Notes: a model not told the origin generated them from the sequence alone. Counted from the stretch's first letter, positions 16,494 to 26,013 are shown. The stretch: DNA of 49,696 nt from Planctomycetota bacterium (GCA_029259935.1 JAJDEH010000235.1:1-49696); one strand, 5' to 3'. Made by a program: numbers and translations.

Positions 16494-19400
16494 TTAAGTA
16501 GTCTTGAGTGCATCGGCACCCGGTTTTTCAGCGGGGCCACTCGCCAACGAGTGACTCCGCCACAGTAGAAAGAGAGCGGGAATAACAATCAGTGTCAGAA
16601 CGGTGGCGCTGACCATGCCACCCACCATCGGCGCGGCAATGCGCCGCATGACCTCGGAACCGGTGCCGCCCCCCAGCATGATCGGTAGCAGGCCAGCAAT
16701 GATGGCGGCAACCGTCATCATGATTGGGCGTACCCGCAGGAGCGCGCCGTCGATCACTGCTTGTTGCACATCGGCCAACGTAAGGGCACGGCCCTCGGAT
16801 TTAGCGGTTGCGATGTGCTGACGTATCGCTTGATTCAAGTACACCAGCATCACCACGCCGATCTCCACGGCAACGCCCGACAACGCAATGAAGCCGACGC
16901 CGACGGCGACGGACATGTCGTAACCGAGCAGATACAGCAACCAAAAGCCACCGATCAAAGCCATCGGTAAAGTGCCCATGATGATCGCGACCTCGGCGAA
17001 ACGTTGGAAATTCAGGAACAGCAACAACACGATGATCGCGAGCGTTACCGGCCCTACCAACGACAAGCGTTCTTTCGCCCGGACCATGTATTCGTATTGA
17101 CCGGACCACGCGAGTGAATAACCGGCCGGTAGGTCTATCAGATCGCTAACGGTGCGTTGGGCCTCGGCGACGTAGGAACCAAGATCGCGGCCGGTGATGT
17201 CGACGTAGCTCCAGCCATTCAGCCGTGCATTCTCACTCTTGATGATCGGTGGTCCGTCGACCACTTTGACATCCGCCACATCGGCCAATGCGATTCGGGC
17301 ACCCTGCGGCGTCACGATGGGCAAGAGCTGTAACTGCTCAAGAGAATCCCGCACGCGTTGCGGATAGCGGAGGTTAACGGGATAACGCTCAAGTCCTTCG
17401 ACCGTTTGTGTCACATTCATGCCGCCGATGGCGGTGCGCACAATGTCTTGTACATCGTTGATGTTCAGCCCATAACGCGACGCACGCTTGCGATCGATAT
17501 CCACATCGACATAGCGCCCGCCGGCAACCCGCTCAGAATAGACTGACGCAGTGCCTGGCACGTCCGCGAGTACGCGCTCCAGATCCTTACCAATACGCTG
17601 AATCACACTGAGATCAGGACCGGAGACTTTGATCCCCACCGGTGTCTTGATGCCGGTCGCCAACATGTCGATACGGGTTTTGATGGGCATGACCCACGCA
17701 TTGGTGAGCCCCGGGTATTTGACGATGCGATCGAACTCTGCGCGCAAACCCTCCGCCGTCATGCCCTCGCGCCATTCCTCATGCGGCTTCAACTGAATGA
17801 CTGTTTCAATCATGGTCAGCGGCGCAGGATCGGTCGCGGTTTCAGCACGGCCGATTTTACCGAACACACTCTTTACTTCTGGAACGGTGCGGATCATGCG
17901 ATCGGTCTGCTGCAAAATCTCTCGCGCCTTATCGATTGAGACTCCGGGATACGTTGTTGGCATGTACATCAAATCCCCTTCGTCGAGGGGCGGCATGAAC
18001 TCCGAACCGAGTTGTGTTGCCGGCCACAAACCGATGACGAGGATCAGTGCCGCGGCGACCAGCGTGGCCTTCGGAAATAGAATGACCGCGTTGATCACCG
18101 GCCGGTACGCAGCGATGAGCCCTCGATTGAGTGGGTTCTTGTGTTCCGGCGTGATCTTGCCGCGAATGAAGTAGCCCATGAGTACCGGAACCAAGGTGAC
18201 AGAAAGGATCGCGGAGGCAGCCATAGCGTAGGTCTTGGTAAACGCGAGTGGTGCAAATAAGCGCCCTTCCTGCGCCTCGAGCGTAAATACCGGTAAGAAA
18301 CTCAGTGTGATGATCAGCAATGAGAAGAACAGCGGTGGTCCCACTTCACTTGCAGCATCGGACATGATGCGCCAACGGTTCTCATCGGTAAGCGGTTCGT
18401 GCTCAATGTGTTTGTGCACGTTCTCGATCATAACGATGGCGGCATCGACCATCGCACCGATCGCGATCGCAATGCCGCCTAAGGACATGATGTTGGCGTT
18501 CAGACCCTGCAGATTCATCACAATGAACGCCACGAGAATGCCCACGGGTAAACTCAAGATGATCACGGCGGCAGAACGCAGATGAAAGAGAAACACTGCG
18601 CAGACCAACGCCACGACCAAAAATTCTTCTAACAACTTGCCCTGTAACGTTTCTACCGCGCGTTCAATCAATGCGGATCGATCGTAGGTCGTCACAATTT
18701 CCACGCCGTCCGGGAGGCTACGCCCGAGCTCGGCTAGACGTTCCTTCACCGCATCAATGGTCTTCGAAGCATTCTCGCCCCAGCGCATCACAATCACGGC
18801 GCCGACCACTTCTCCTTCACCATTGAGTTCGGCAATGCCTCGACGCAATTGCGGGCCCAATCGCAACTCGGCGATATCGGAAACTACAACCGGCGTACCG
18901 TTAGCATCCACACCGAGTGGCACGGCGGCGATGTCCTCAAGGCTCTGTAGATACCCGGTAGCGCGGATCATGTACTCCGCCTCGCCCATCTCGACTACCG
19001 AACCACCGGTCTCCTGGTTACCCGATTGAATAGCCATCCTTACCTTCGCCAAGGGGATACCGAAGGCGCGCAATTTATCTGGGTCCACCACGACCTGGTA
19101 CTGGCGCACCATGCCGCCGATGGTGGCAACTTCGGCGACGCCCGGCACCGTTTGCAATTCGTATTTCAAAAACCAGTCTTGCAAGCTGCGTAGCTGTGAT
19201 AGGTCGTGCTGGCCGGTACGATCGACCAGCGCATACTCGTACACCCAACCCACACCCGTGGCATCTGGACCAAGTGCAGGTTTGGCGTTGTCGGGGAGTT
19301 GTCCCGCAACTTGGCTCAAGTACTCCAACACACGCGAGCGTGCCCAGTACAGATCGGTGCCGTCTTCGAAAATGATGTAGACGTAGGAGTCGCCAAAAAA

Positions 19401-19658
19401 CGAATAGCCCCGCACCGTCACCGCCTTAGGCACCGATAACATCGCTGTCGTCAGCGGATAGGTAACTTGATCCTCAACTACTTGCGGGGCTTGTCCCGCA
19501 AATGAGGTCTTGATGATGACCTGCACATCCGACAGGTCCGGGAGCGCATCGACTGGTGTTTGCCGGAGCGAATAGACGCCCCACGCGATAAGAAACGCCG
19601 TCGCTAACAACACTAGAAAGCGATTGTTAATCGACCATCGGATAAGCCCGGCGATCAT
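16494..19658 (-). CDS. cusA: CusA/CzcA-family heavy-metal RND efflux pump
   Basis: At 1054 residues it has the full family length. It starts MIAGLIRWSINNRFLVLLAT and contains the family block SLPVGILVAFIVMNLQGLNANIMSLGGIAIAIGAMVDAAIVMIENVHKH (TM4, the proton-relay region), then PIKTRIDMLATGIKTPVGIKVSG. The Met in RIDMLATG matches one of the CusA cleft methionines, which favours Cu(I)/Ag(I) over Zn/Co. The trimer exports periplasmic or cytoplasmic monovalent metal with the adaptor and outer membrane channel encoded just upstream. The ATG overlaps the adaptor's stop by 4 bases. The three-gene order C-B-A is standard. Confidence 0.95.
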   Translation of the reverse strand: MIAGLIRWSINNRFLVLLATAFLIAWGVYSLRQTPVDALPDLSDVQVIIKTSFAGQAPQVVEDQVTYPLTTAMLSVPKAVTVRGYSFFGDSYVYIIFEDGTDLYWARSRVLEYLSQVAGQLPDNAKPALGPDATGVGWVYEYALVDRTGQHDLSQLRSLQDWFLKYELQTVPGVAEVATIGGMVRQYQVVVDPDKLRAFGIPLAKVRMAIQSGNQETGGSVVEMGEAEYMIRATGYLQSLEDIAAVPLGVDANGTPVVVSDIAELRLGPQLRRGIAELNGEGEVVGAVIVMRWGENASKTIDAVKERLAELGRSLPDGVEIVTTYDRSALIERAVETLQGKLLEEFLVVALVCAVFLFHLRSAAVIILSLPVGILVAFIVMNLQGLNANIMSLGGIAIAIGAMVDAAIVMIENVHKHIEHEPLTDENRWRIMSDAASEVGPPLFFSLLIITLSFLPVFTLEAQEGRLFAPLAFTKTYAMAASAILSVTLVPVLMGYFIRGKITPEHKNPLNRGLIAAYRPVINAVILFPKATLVAAALILVIGLWPATQLGSEFMPPLDEGDLMYMPTTYPGVSIDKAREILQQTDRMIRTVPEVKSVFGKIGRAETATDPAPLTMIETVIQLKPHEEWREGMTAEGLRAEFDRIVKYPGLTNAWVMPIKTRIDMLATGIKTPVGIKVSGPDLSVIQRIGKDLERVLADVPGTASVYSERVAGGRYVDVDIDRKRASRYGLNINDVQDIVRTAIGGMNVTQTVEGLERYPVNLRYPQRVRDSLEQLQLLPIVTPQGARIALADVADVKVVDGPPIIKSENARLNGWSYVDITGRDLGSYVAEAQRTVSDLIDLPAGYSLAWSGQYEYMVRAKERLSLVGPVTLAIIVLLLFLNFQRFAEVAIIMGTLPMALIGGFWLLYLLGYDMSVAVGVGFIALSGVAVEIGVVMLVYLNQAIRQHIATAKSEGRALTLADVQQAVIDGALLRVRPIMMTVAAIIAGLLPIMLGGGTGSEVMRRIAAPMVGGMVSATVLTLIVIPALFLLWRSHSLASGPAEKPGADALKTT

Positions 19659-20950
19659 TCCGGCATCTCCATGTCGTGCGGCTCAGCTTCATCCATCGGC
19701 ATCGTTTGTTCTGCGTGATCAGCCGGGATTGATAGTTCGTCACCGACGTCCTCCATTCGCGCCAACGCAGTGTCGATGTTTGATTCGGAATCGATCAGAA
19801 ATTGACCCGAGGTCACAACACGATCTCCGGCTGAAATACCCGATCGAATCTCAATGCGATCGCCCGCTTCGATGCCCACTTCCACCGGCTGTGAGCGAAA
19901 CCGACCATCACCTAAGGCCAATACCACGCGATCGACTGAACCACCCCGTATCAACGCCTCTTGCGGTACATGCATAACGGGTTCGGTTTCAGTCCCGAGG
20001 ATCGTGACGCGCGCAAACATGTTGGGGCGCAATACGTCTGCCGGGTTGTCAAAGCGCAAACGTACTCTCAGGGTGCGCGTTGTTGCATCCAGTTCGGGGT
20101 AGACGTAGTCGACCGTGCCCTCCCAATGTTTTCCTGGCAGGTAGTCGAGTACCACCTCGGCTTTTTGGCCTTGTTGGACCCACGCCGCCTGACGCTCGAA
20201 AACTTCAGCTAATACCCACACACGATCAAGATCGGCAATCGACATGACTTCTGTCGACGGCGTGATATACACCCCTTCGCGCACGCCGAGATGTGCGACC
20301 ACACCATCGGCTTCTGCGTAAACGCGGATTCGCTGACTGACGGAACGTTCTTTGTCGAGCCGTGTTATTTCGCTGGCGGTAACACCCAATGCCGCGAGAC
20401 GTACGCGTGACGCTTTGTGCAAGGCCGTGTTGCGGCTTTGTAAGGCAGCGAGATATTCCTCTTGCGCATTGACTAACGTCGGGGAATACAACTCGAACAA
20501 TGTTTGACCGCGCTTCACCGGATCACCCGTCGCTTTGATCGTCAGTTTTTCAATCCAGCCATCAACGCGGCTATTGATCTGATGCAAGGTATCCTCGTCG
20601 TAACCGACATACCCGACGGTTTCAATTCGTCGAGATAGTGCGCTTTGCGCCACGGCGGCGGTACGTACGCCTAAGTTGTTGATGATTTTCGAATCGATCG
20701 TGACAACGCTCGGATCCGTACCTGCCGCTTCATCGGCGTAGACCGGTACCAGATCCATGCCCATGGGCGATTTGCCGGGGCTATCGCCGCGGTAATTGGG
20801 GTCCATCGGCGCCTTGTAATAGAGCACTTCGCGTTCGCCGTTGTCGGACGCACCAGTCATGTCACTATCGACTGACCACCAACGACCAATCGTTACACCA
20901 ACAACGAGGACGGCCACCAAGGTGGCGGACATCAATAGAATTTTTTTCAT
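19655..20950 (-). CDS. cusB: CusB-type periplasmic adaptor of the metal efflux pump
   Basis: The 431-residue protein has an N-terminal anchor (LMSATLVAVLVVGVTIGRWW) and a heavy-metal-binding-like segment YYKAPMDPNYRGDSPGKSPMGMDLVPVY, in which Cys are replaced and Met/Asp kept, as in CusB. It also has the lipoyl/hairpin and barrel parts (VDGWIEKLTIKATGDPVKRGQTLFELYSP) and the membrane-proximal VPQEALIRGGSVDRVVLALGDGRF. A Met/His-rich C-terminus (AEQTMPMDEAEPHDMEMPE) is an added likely metal site. It links CusA to the outer membrane factor and hands over metal. It overlaps both neighbours by 4 bases. Confidence 0.94.
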   Translation of the reverse strand: MKKILLMSATLVAVLVVGVTIGRWWSVDSDMTGASDNGEREVLYYKAPMDPNYRGDSPGKSPMGMDLVPVYADEAAGTDPSVVTIDSKIINNLGVRTAAVAQSALSRRIETVGYVGYDEDTLHQINSRVDGWIEKLTIKATGDPVKRGQTLFELYSPTLVNAQEEYLAALQSRNTALHKASRVRLAALGVTASEITRLDKERSVSQRIRVYAEADGVVAHLGVREGVYITPSTEVMSIADLDRVWVLAEVFERQAAWVQQGQKAEVVLDYLPGKHWEGTVDYVYPELDATTRTLRVRLRFDNPADVLRPNMFARVTILGTETEPVMHVPQEALIRGGSVDRVVLALGDGRFRSQPVEVGIEAGDRIEIRSGISAGDRVVTSGQFLIDSESNIDTALARMEDVGDELSIPADHAEQTMPMDEAEPHDMEMPE

Positions 20951-22269
20951 CGGGGTAAGCCTCCGAGGTTGGCGAGTACCGCGTAACTTTGTGCGCGGTC
21001 GATTTGCAGTCGAACGTGATCGAGGCGGGTATTGAGGTTGTCGATAAAGCCCCGCATCACATCGGCGAAATCACCAGCCTCGCTTTGGTAGGCGAGCAGC
21101 GAGGCGTTTGCCTGATCCTCGGCCTGGGTCAGAATCAGTCGCTCGTAGAGAGCCACGCGACGCGAATCGTTTTGCCAGCGGGCGTACTCAGCATCGAGTT
21201 GACTGGCCAGCCGGCGCAGCAATTCGTCTTTGGATTCGTTCGCCGCGCGGCGCTCGCTCAAGGCCGCCGCCAGGTTGCGGTCTTGGCGGTTCTTGCGAAA
21301 CAACGGCAAGTCAACGGTGACGGAGAGACTGACGAAATCTGAACGTGGACTGCCGGTTGGCAGCGACCCGTCGCGATAACCGTAGCCAAGGTCCAGTGCC
21401 CAACCGGGCTTGTAATGCTCTTTGGCCAGATCGATACCTGCGCCTCGTGCGTCAATGCGTGCATCGGCGGCTTTAAGCGCCGGATGCGTCAGCAGTTCCG
21501 AATGCAACACTTCCAGCGCCGGCACCTGCTCCCAGGCGGGTAAATTCTCAGCAATCGACCGGCTGGACTCGCTGCCCACCCACTCCGATAACGCTGCACG
21601 CGCTCGAGCGCGTTGCTTATTGATGTCGATGAGCCGATCGTCGAGGCGACTGAGTTCAAGTTCCGCTCGCAACACGTCTTGCTGATCTTTGCTGCCGACC
21701 GCATACAGCGAGCGAGTGACCGTGACCAAATCGCTGAAGAATGGCCGTGACTCGGAAACGATGCTGTGCGCCCGCTCCCAGTAGTAAGTTTCAAGCCAAG
21801 CGGTACGAACTGACGTAAGAACGTCTCGGCCTCGAGCGTCGGCGTTCTCCGTCATTTCAGCCGCAAGCGACTGGAACTGCTGCGTGCTCACCGCGCGAGT
21901 TTTACCAGGCGGAAACGACTGGCGAACTCCGAGCTGGGACTGAGTCATGCCCTCAGTTGAGAATCCGCCGGACTCCAGCGGGAAATTCGCGAGGCCCATG
22001 CGAAGCTTGGGATCAGGCAGTTGACCTACGGCGACCGATTGCTCTTCGAGTGCTTCCGCGCGCGCCTCGAATGCGGCTTGTCCGGGCTCCATATCGAGCG
22101 CTCGATCTTCCGCTTCCATGAGCGTTAGCGGCACACGCTGTTGTGCCTGGGTCGGCAAAGCAACAATCAGCCCCGCCATCAGCACAGCGGCGCACAACGT
22201 GCGAACGGCGTGCCGGCGTAATCCAGCAAATAATTTATCGTGGGTCGTTGCCCCACAGAAAGACGACAT
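20947..22269 (-). CDS. cusC: CusC-type outer membrane factor (TolC family)
   Basis: This 440-residue protein (ATG 22269, GGAG 9 bases upstream; a TTG precedes it) has a signal peptide (LCAAVLMAGLIVALPTQAQQ). Its two efflux-protein repeats start LTLMEAEDRALDMEPG and have the DPKLRMGLANFP and GVRQSFPPGK segments typical of heavy-metal TolC members. No lipobox is present, unlike E. coli CusC. It is the exit duct of the tripartite pump with the adaptor and RND genes that follow in overlapping order. Confidence 0.92.
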   Translation of the reverse strand: MSSFCGATTHDKLFAGLRRHAVRTLCAAVLMAGLIVALPTQAQQRVPLTLMEAEDRALDMEPGQAAFEARAEALEEQSVAVGQLPDPKLRMGLANFPLESGGFSTEGMTQSQLGVRQSFPPGKTRAVSTQQFQSLAAEMTENADARGRDVLTSVRTAWLETYYWERAHSIVSESRPFFSDLVTVTRSLYAVGSKDQQDVLRAELELSRLDDRLIDINKQRARARAALSEWVGSESSRSIAENLPAWEQVPALEVLHSELLTHPALKAADARIDARGAGIDLAKEHYKPGWALDLGYGYRDGSLPTGSPRSDFVSLSVTVDLPLFRKNRQDRNLAAALSERRAANESKDELLRRLASQLDAEYARWQNDSRRVALYERLILTQAEDQANASLLAYQSEAGDFADVMRGFIDNLNTRLDHVRLQIDRAQSYAVLANLGGLPR

Positions 22270-22327
22270 CAAGACGATCTCCTTCGTTAGTCACCGAGAA
22301 AAAAAACGGTTTAAAACGAAGAGATCG

Positions 22328-22780
22328 CTATTTCAGATAGACGCAATAAAGCTTGTTGAGGCGTTGTGGGGGTCCAGGCGGGTGACGTTGTATTTGGCGT
22401 GTGTACGTCTGACCCACCGGCTCGGCGTTAGGCACCAACACGGCGAAGGATTGCACCGCGACGGGTAAATCGATCGGGGCGTCTTTGACTTTGAGTTGGA
22501 CGGTTCGCCCATCGTAGTTGTACTCATCAAGAATGCCGCAATCGGCAGCACTACTTGCACACGGCATGCCATTGTCGGCCATGTCACTTGGTGTCAGTTC
22601 ATGCTCGTCATGCTGCCGCGAGTGAGAGGGCGGGCAATTCGGACAATCCTCTTCGTGATCGTTGCCGAACGCCATTGCGCAAGGTTGCAGAACCAAGTTC
22701 AGCCACATCACGACAAAAATACCCAAGGCGCGCCGCGCCCATGGAATTTGTCGTTGTCGATTTGTGGCCAATGAATTCAA
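22328..22780 (-). CDS. Small secreted Cys/His-rich protein heading the cus operon
   Basis: The frame opens at TTG 22780 with AGGAAAG upstream and gives 150 residues. There is a signal-like segment (RRALGIFVVMWLNLVLQPCAMAFG), a metal-ligand cluster (HEEDCPNCPPSHSRQHDEHE), two more Cys (CASSAADC) and a hydrophobic, proline-bearing end (RHPPGPPQRLNKLYCVYLK). It lies 58 bases before the CusC gene and is the first gene after the putative operator, as CopL-like genes often are. I do not recognise a named family. A periplasmic metal-binding or expression-modulating role is inferred from position and composition. Confidence 0.65.
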   Translation of the reverse strand: MNSLATNRQRQIPWARRALGIFVVMWLNLVLQPCAMAFGNDHEEDCPNCPPSHSRQHDEHELTPSDMADNGMPCASSAADCGILDEYNYDGRTVQLKVKDAPIDLPVAVQSFAVLVPNAEPVGQTYTRQIQRHPPGPPQRLNKLYCVYLK

Positions 22781-22854
22781 GTGTTTCTTTCCTGTTCACC
22801 TAGTACCGTTACTACACTGTAGGCCCTTCGGCGTGAAGCGTAATCAGGACATGT

Positions 22855-22875
22855 ACCTATGATTCACCTATAGGT
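22855..22875 (-). promoter_or_regulatory. Putative MerR-type operator of the cus operon
   Basis: The 21 bases ACCTAT-N9-ATAGGT form an inverted repeat with the ACCT/AGGT ends seen in CueR-like operators. On the minus strand a weak -35 (TTTTAA) and -10 (TACATG) would be 19 bases apart around it, the long spacer typical of MerR-controlled promoters. It lies about 75 bases upstream of the first cus gene. The MerR-family product encoded at 14036-14515 is the obvious candidate binder. Confidence 0.4.
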
Positions 22876-23126
22876 TAAAAGGTGTGTGCTGCATACAAGT
22901 CAAGCGTTAATGTGGATTTTTTAGAAATCACGCAACTATTCAGGATCTACTTTTCTTACATCCGAATCGTATCGGGCACGGACTGATGGTACTTGTCAGA
23001 GGTCGCCGCTCCGTGAGCGGGCGATACTTCTGGTGGGCTTACCGGTCGCTCTGTATGCGAGAGCAGATGGTGAGGATCTGTACGTATTAGAAAATCTACA
23101 AAAACTGTCTGGCTCGTCAAGAGCGC

Positions 23127-23151
23127 GACTCAATCACGCAAGATTCCCGCA
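23127..23151 (+). repeat. 25-bp direct repeat, right copy
   Basis: It matches 1321-1345 at 23 of 25 bases, same orientation. With that copy it brackets all copper genes while excluding the accessory genes from 23209 onward. Confidence 0.6.
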
Positions 23152-23208
23152 AGATATTTTCGTCGATATTGCAACACCCTGGAGAGTCAATCGCCTCTAG
23201 CTCGACAG

Positions 23209-23463
23209 ATGACGATAGCCATGTTTCGTGACAATCTTGTAGACAATGTCGAAGCGACACCCAAAAAGATTTTTGCAGTCCGATGCTCTGCATGTCATTC
23301 CCTTGAGCGTGTATTTGGCATACTTGGTGAGGGCACGGATGCCGCTGAGTTCTGGAGTCACACGATTAGTCGGATGCGCGGCAAAGCACCGCAGTGGATG
23401 CCGGAATCAGAGGCCAGTCAGAACCTCGAGTATCTGCAGTCAATCAGTCCGGCATCGCGATAG
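23209..23463 (+). CDS. Cytochrome c-like fragment (CSACH motif)
   Basis: The 84-residue frame contains VRCSACHSLERVFGILGEGTD and ISRMRGKAPQWM, i.e. a heme c motif and a plausible distal Met. No signal peptide precedes it although the frame stays open back to about 23074 without a good start, and no Shine-Dalgarno lies before the ATG. A heme c protein needs export, so this is probably a remnant of a longer gene. It is also possible that the start is missed. Confidence 0.45.
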   Translation: MTIAMFRDNLVDNVEATPKKIFAVRCSACHSLERVFGILGEGTDAAEFWSHTISRMRGKAPQWMPESEASQNLEYLQSISPASR

Positions 23464-23488
23464 AAAGAAGCCAGCCACAACCTGCCTT

Positions 23489-24151
23489 TTACCTAGTGGG
23501 ATTGGTCGCATAATAGAGGGAAATAGAACCTGTTAGCGTTGATATTACGCTACGCTCTTCGACGTCTTGAAACCCCGCAGACTCGATTAAGCCCGGAAGA
23601 CAACCGTCAGCGTTCGGTTGAGTATCATCAATGCCATCTAAAGTTTGAACAGTCCCGCGGAACAGCATCCTCGTCAACTTCGTTCGCTGTAGACCATAAT
23701 CCGCGATGTGAAGAGTCCCGCCGGGTTGCAGTATCTCGCTCATCGCCGACAGAATCCTCGCTTTCTCACGAATCGGTGTTTGATGGAAGACCAGGCTCGA
23801 GACTATTTTCGATACCGTGCCAATGTCGTTTGCGATCTCGGGCGTAAGAAATCCTTGTTTCCAATTCACGTCCACGCCTCGTTTCGTGGCCTTCTTGCGC
23901 GCTCTAAGAAGAACACCGGGATCCGGGTCGAGACCAATAATTTCACAGCTCGGCACTGTCGATTTTAGGCGAATAGCGAGGGCACCAGTTCCACAACCAA
24001 CATCAATAATCCGGTCATCCGGCATCAGCTTGACCTGATTGACCAAGGCGCTTCGCCAAACCTGCTCACGGGTTAGCAAGGCAATGGCGAGGTCGTACAA
24101 TGGCGTTAGAAACGCGTAGCCAAGTGCTGGCGTGAATTCTTTATAGGTCAT
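23489..24151 (-). CDS. Class I SAM-dependent methyltransferase
   Basis: The ATG at 24151 (MTYKEFTPALGYAFLTPLYD) is the likely start; the preceding 40 codons look unlike protein. In 220 residues there is motif I IDVGCGTGALAIRL, the acidic end of strand 2 (IIGLDPDPG), motif post-I around GTVSKIVSSLVFHQ, and LQPGGTLHIADYGL, so a UbiE/arsM-like Rossmann methyltransferase. The PLYD-LTR-E opening resembles UbiE/COQ5-like family members often found beside metal genes. The substrate is unknown. It lies 23 bases downstream of the membrane gene on the same strand. Confidence 0.82.
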   Translation of the reverse strand: MTYKEFTPALGYAFLTPLYDLAIALLTREQVWRSALVNQVKLMPDDRIIDVGCGTGALAIRLKSTVPSCEIIGLDPDPGVLLRARKKATKRGVDVNWKQGFLTPEIANDIGTVSKIVSSLVFHQTPIREKARILSAMSEILQPGGTLHIADYGLQRTKLTRMLFRGTVQTLDGIDDTQPNADGCLPGLIESAGFQDVEERSVISTLTGSISLYYATNPTR

Positions 24152-24174
24152 TGCGGCATGGTGATGGCTGTTGT

Positions 24175-24756
24175 TTACGCATTGATTCGCGACAACCAAT
24201 TCTCTAACGGCTGGAAAGCGAGGAACATAAAATATGAGAGAGTCATGGCCAACGCTGTTGCGTGAATCCAAATACGTTCGTTAAGCGCCAGGAATATCGT
24301 CAGCGCGATGAAGACAGCTGATATGAGGCCCTCGAAGTTCATCACCGATGCGGGACCAACAATCGTGAAATCGGCGACATTGCTCATAAAAACGAACAAC
24401 CCAAATGACAAGAAGATTGGGCGGCGATTTGCTAAGTAGTACTCACGTAGATCGATTCCCCTGGTCGCTGACAGATTCGGCGTAATAGCATAAGCAAGTA
24501 CAACCAGGAACAAAGTGGGCAGGACAAGAAACCAAACTTGCCCCAGGTAGGTGAACTCAAGTTCGCTGTACGGCCACATGCCCACCCAGTACAACATCGA
24601 GATCAACAATACGCACAACGTCCATCCGAAATGCAGCCAATCGAATTTAACACCTTGATTGGCACGAACCAGTTGGCCCCATCCCCCAACTATCTCCGCC
24701 ATTGCGATTGCGACAACCACGCCTGCGATGACTAAATAGAACTCGAATTGGCTCAT
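24175..24756 (-). CDS. Unknown polytopic membrane protein
   Basis: This 193-residue protein has six likely membrane segments, starting FEFYLVIAGVVVAIAMAEIVGGWG and ending ATALAMTLSYFMFLAF. Short basic loops such as SATRGIDLREYYLANRRP face one side. I recognise no family. It precedes the methyltransferase gene closely (23 bases between the chosen start and this stop) and is probably in the same transcript. Confidence 0.65.
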   Translation of the reverse strand: MSQFEFYLVIAGVVVAIAMAEIVGGWGQLVRANQGVKFDWLHFGWTLCVLLISMLYWVGMWPYSELEFTYLGQVWFLVLPTLFLVVLAYAITPNLSATRGIDLREYYLANRRPIFLSFGLFVFMSNVADFTIVGPASVMNFEGLISAVFIALTIFLALNERIWIHATALAMTLSYFMFLAFQPLENWLSRINA

Positions 24757-25485
24757 AGCTCGCTACCAATAGTTGCCGTTCGCATCGATTTCTGGCCTTG
24801 ATCAGTTTTTTGACCTAGTCGCTCTGGGCTGACCGAACCGCTTGGTCGTCTGCTTTAGGGTGTTTGTTGTCTTCCACGATCCTATCACGCGACCGACGGC
24901 TCTTAGGTGAGGGGCCGCTGCTCGAGACCCAGACAAGTCGTGCATTTACTAGAAACAGCCTGGCTCGTCACCAAGTTGTTTCATGAATATCTGAAGGCAT
25001 TGGCGATTGGCCTGCGGGAGTATCACGGGATGGTATTTTTCTGACAGTGGAGCTGTTCAATATGAGGTCGTAGTTGAGGGCGCGCATCACTCAGCGGTAC
25101 GACACGGGAATATTGCGTAGTATTAGTAATTGGCGTGACGCCCAACTTTCAGGCAAAAGTTGGGTGCCGTGAGAGTCTGCTTATGGGCGGAAGCGGGCAT
25201 ACAATCTGCTCGAAAAGTCGTTGCGAGGCAATTTCGACGACCGTGGCCTTTGGGTCGTAAGTGCCCTTAAGCAGCATTTTACCCGCACGCCAGTCTTCGG
25301 GCGCAATGCGGCCGTTGGCTGTCCGAATGACGGGTACAAAAAAGCCAGAAACAAGGCCGAGCTTTTAGATCTTGGTAGCTGGGCGCCCTATTCCTTAACT
25401 CTCTGCATTCCCCTGATGCAGTCATTCGAACGTAAAATTTAGAATTAACAAAGAGCACTCGAATGCGCAGCAAATTACCAAGAAA
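24757..25485. other. Gene-poor spacer in the accessory region
   Basis: No supported gene in 730 bases. Short opposite frames near 25221-25473 overlap each other and lack start signals. The sequence around 25205-25330 looks like non-coding filler with pieces similar in style to 900-1080. The phrase CTGGCTCGTCA at about 24959 recurs at 23110, hinting at degenerate duplication within island B. Confidence 0.4.
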
Positions 25486-26013
25486 TTAGAGGCTCTTCGG
25501 ATGCAAAACTTTGATTCTTTGGAACAACTCGCTAACGTATCCCAGGCTTTCGTTAAGTCCTGGGAAATAGTCGCTCGGGTGTGCGCATTCGTTGCGCTTG
25601 TTTAGTAATCCTTGCAAAGCTTTCGTCTCCGTTTTGGAGCAAAGCTTCAGCTTGCGTCCTGCTTCGAGCAACTGATATTCCGCAACATTTTCACGCAGGT
25701 CTTCGATCGACTTGTGTATAGACCATGCTGGGTAGGCTGCATGGAGTTTCTTAAAACCATCGGCAGCTAGCTTCTCTTCAAAATAGTCGACGAATCCTGC
25801 CCATCCCAGCACATGTGCTGCCCTATAAAGCTCGTTCTCAACGCACCGCAAACTTTGCCGAAAGAGCTCGTCCTGCCTAATAGATAGTTTGGCGAGTGAG
25901 CTATAGGACTCGGATAGCGTGATTATTCGAGACGCTGATGACTCGTAGGTCGAGAAGAGCCTTTTTGCTTCTGCCTCGAAACGCCGTGCTTTCTTAAGAA
26001 CTCTCTGGACCAT
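25486..26013 (-). CDS. HEPN-motif protein (putative RNase)
   Basis: The protein has 175 residues, almost wholly helical in appearance. Near the C-terminus the segment NKRNECAHPSDYFPGLNES contains R140-x4-H145, the Rx4-6H signature of HEPN domains, many of which are RNases in toxin-antitoxin, abortive-infection and CRISPR accessory proteins. The gene overlaps the 3' end of the DUF5343 gene by 20 bases, so the two are co-expressed. Family knowledge makes an antiviral or toxin role plausible; nothing in the sequence gives the trigger. Other HEPN proteins are non-catalytic, which would be an alternative. Confidence 0.7.
   Translation of the reverse strand: MVQRVLKKARRFEAEAKRLFSTYESSASRIITLSESYSSLAKLSIRQDELFRQSLRCVENELYRAAHVLGWAGFVDYFEEKLAADGFKKLHAAYPAWSIHKSIEDLRENVAEYQLLEAGRKLKLCSKTETKALQGLLNKRNECAHPSDYFPGLNESLGYVSELFQRIKVLHPKSL

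Noticed and set aside
22333..22587. Alternative minus frame (84 codons) within the first cus-operon gene
   Set aside because: It is out of frame with the signal peptide and metal-ligand cluster of the listed gene and lacks its own start signals.
24760..24773. Attachment-core-like word TTGGTAGCG on the minus strand
   Set aside because: Only about 10 bases match the core (ATTGGTAGCG, then AGC instead of GGGG) and no recombinase or element end is nearby; likely chance.
25221..25473. Opposing 73- and 64-codon frames
   Set aside because: Mutually overlapping frames in non-coding-looking sequence with no start signals.
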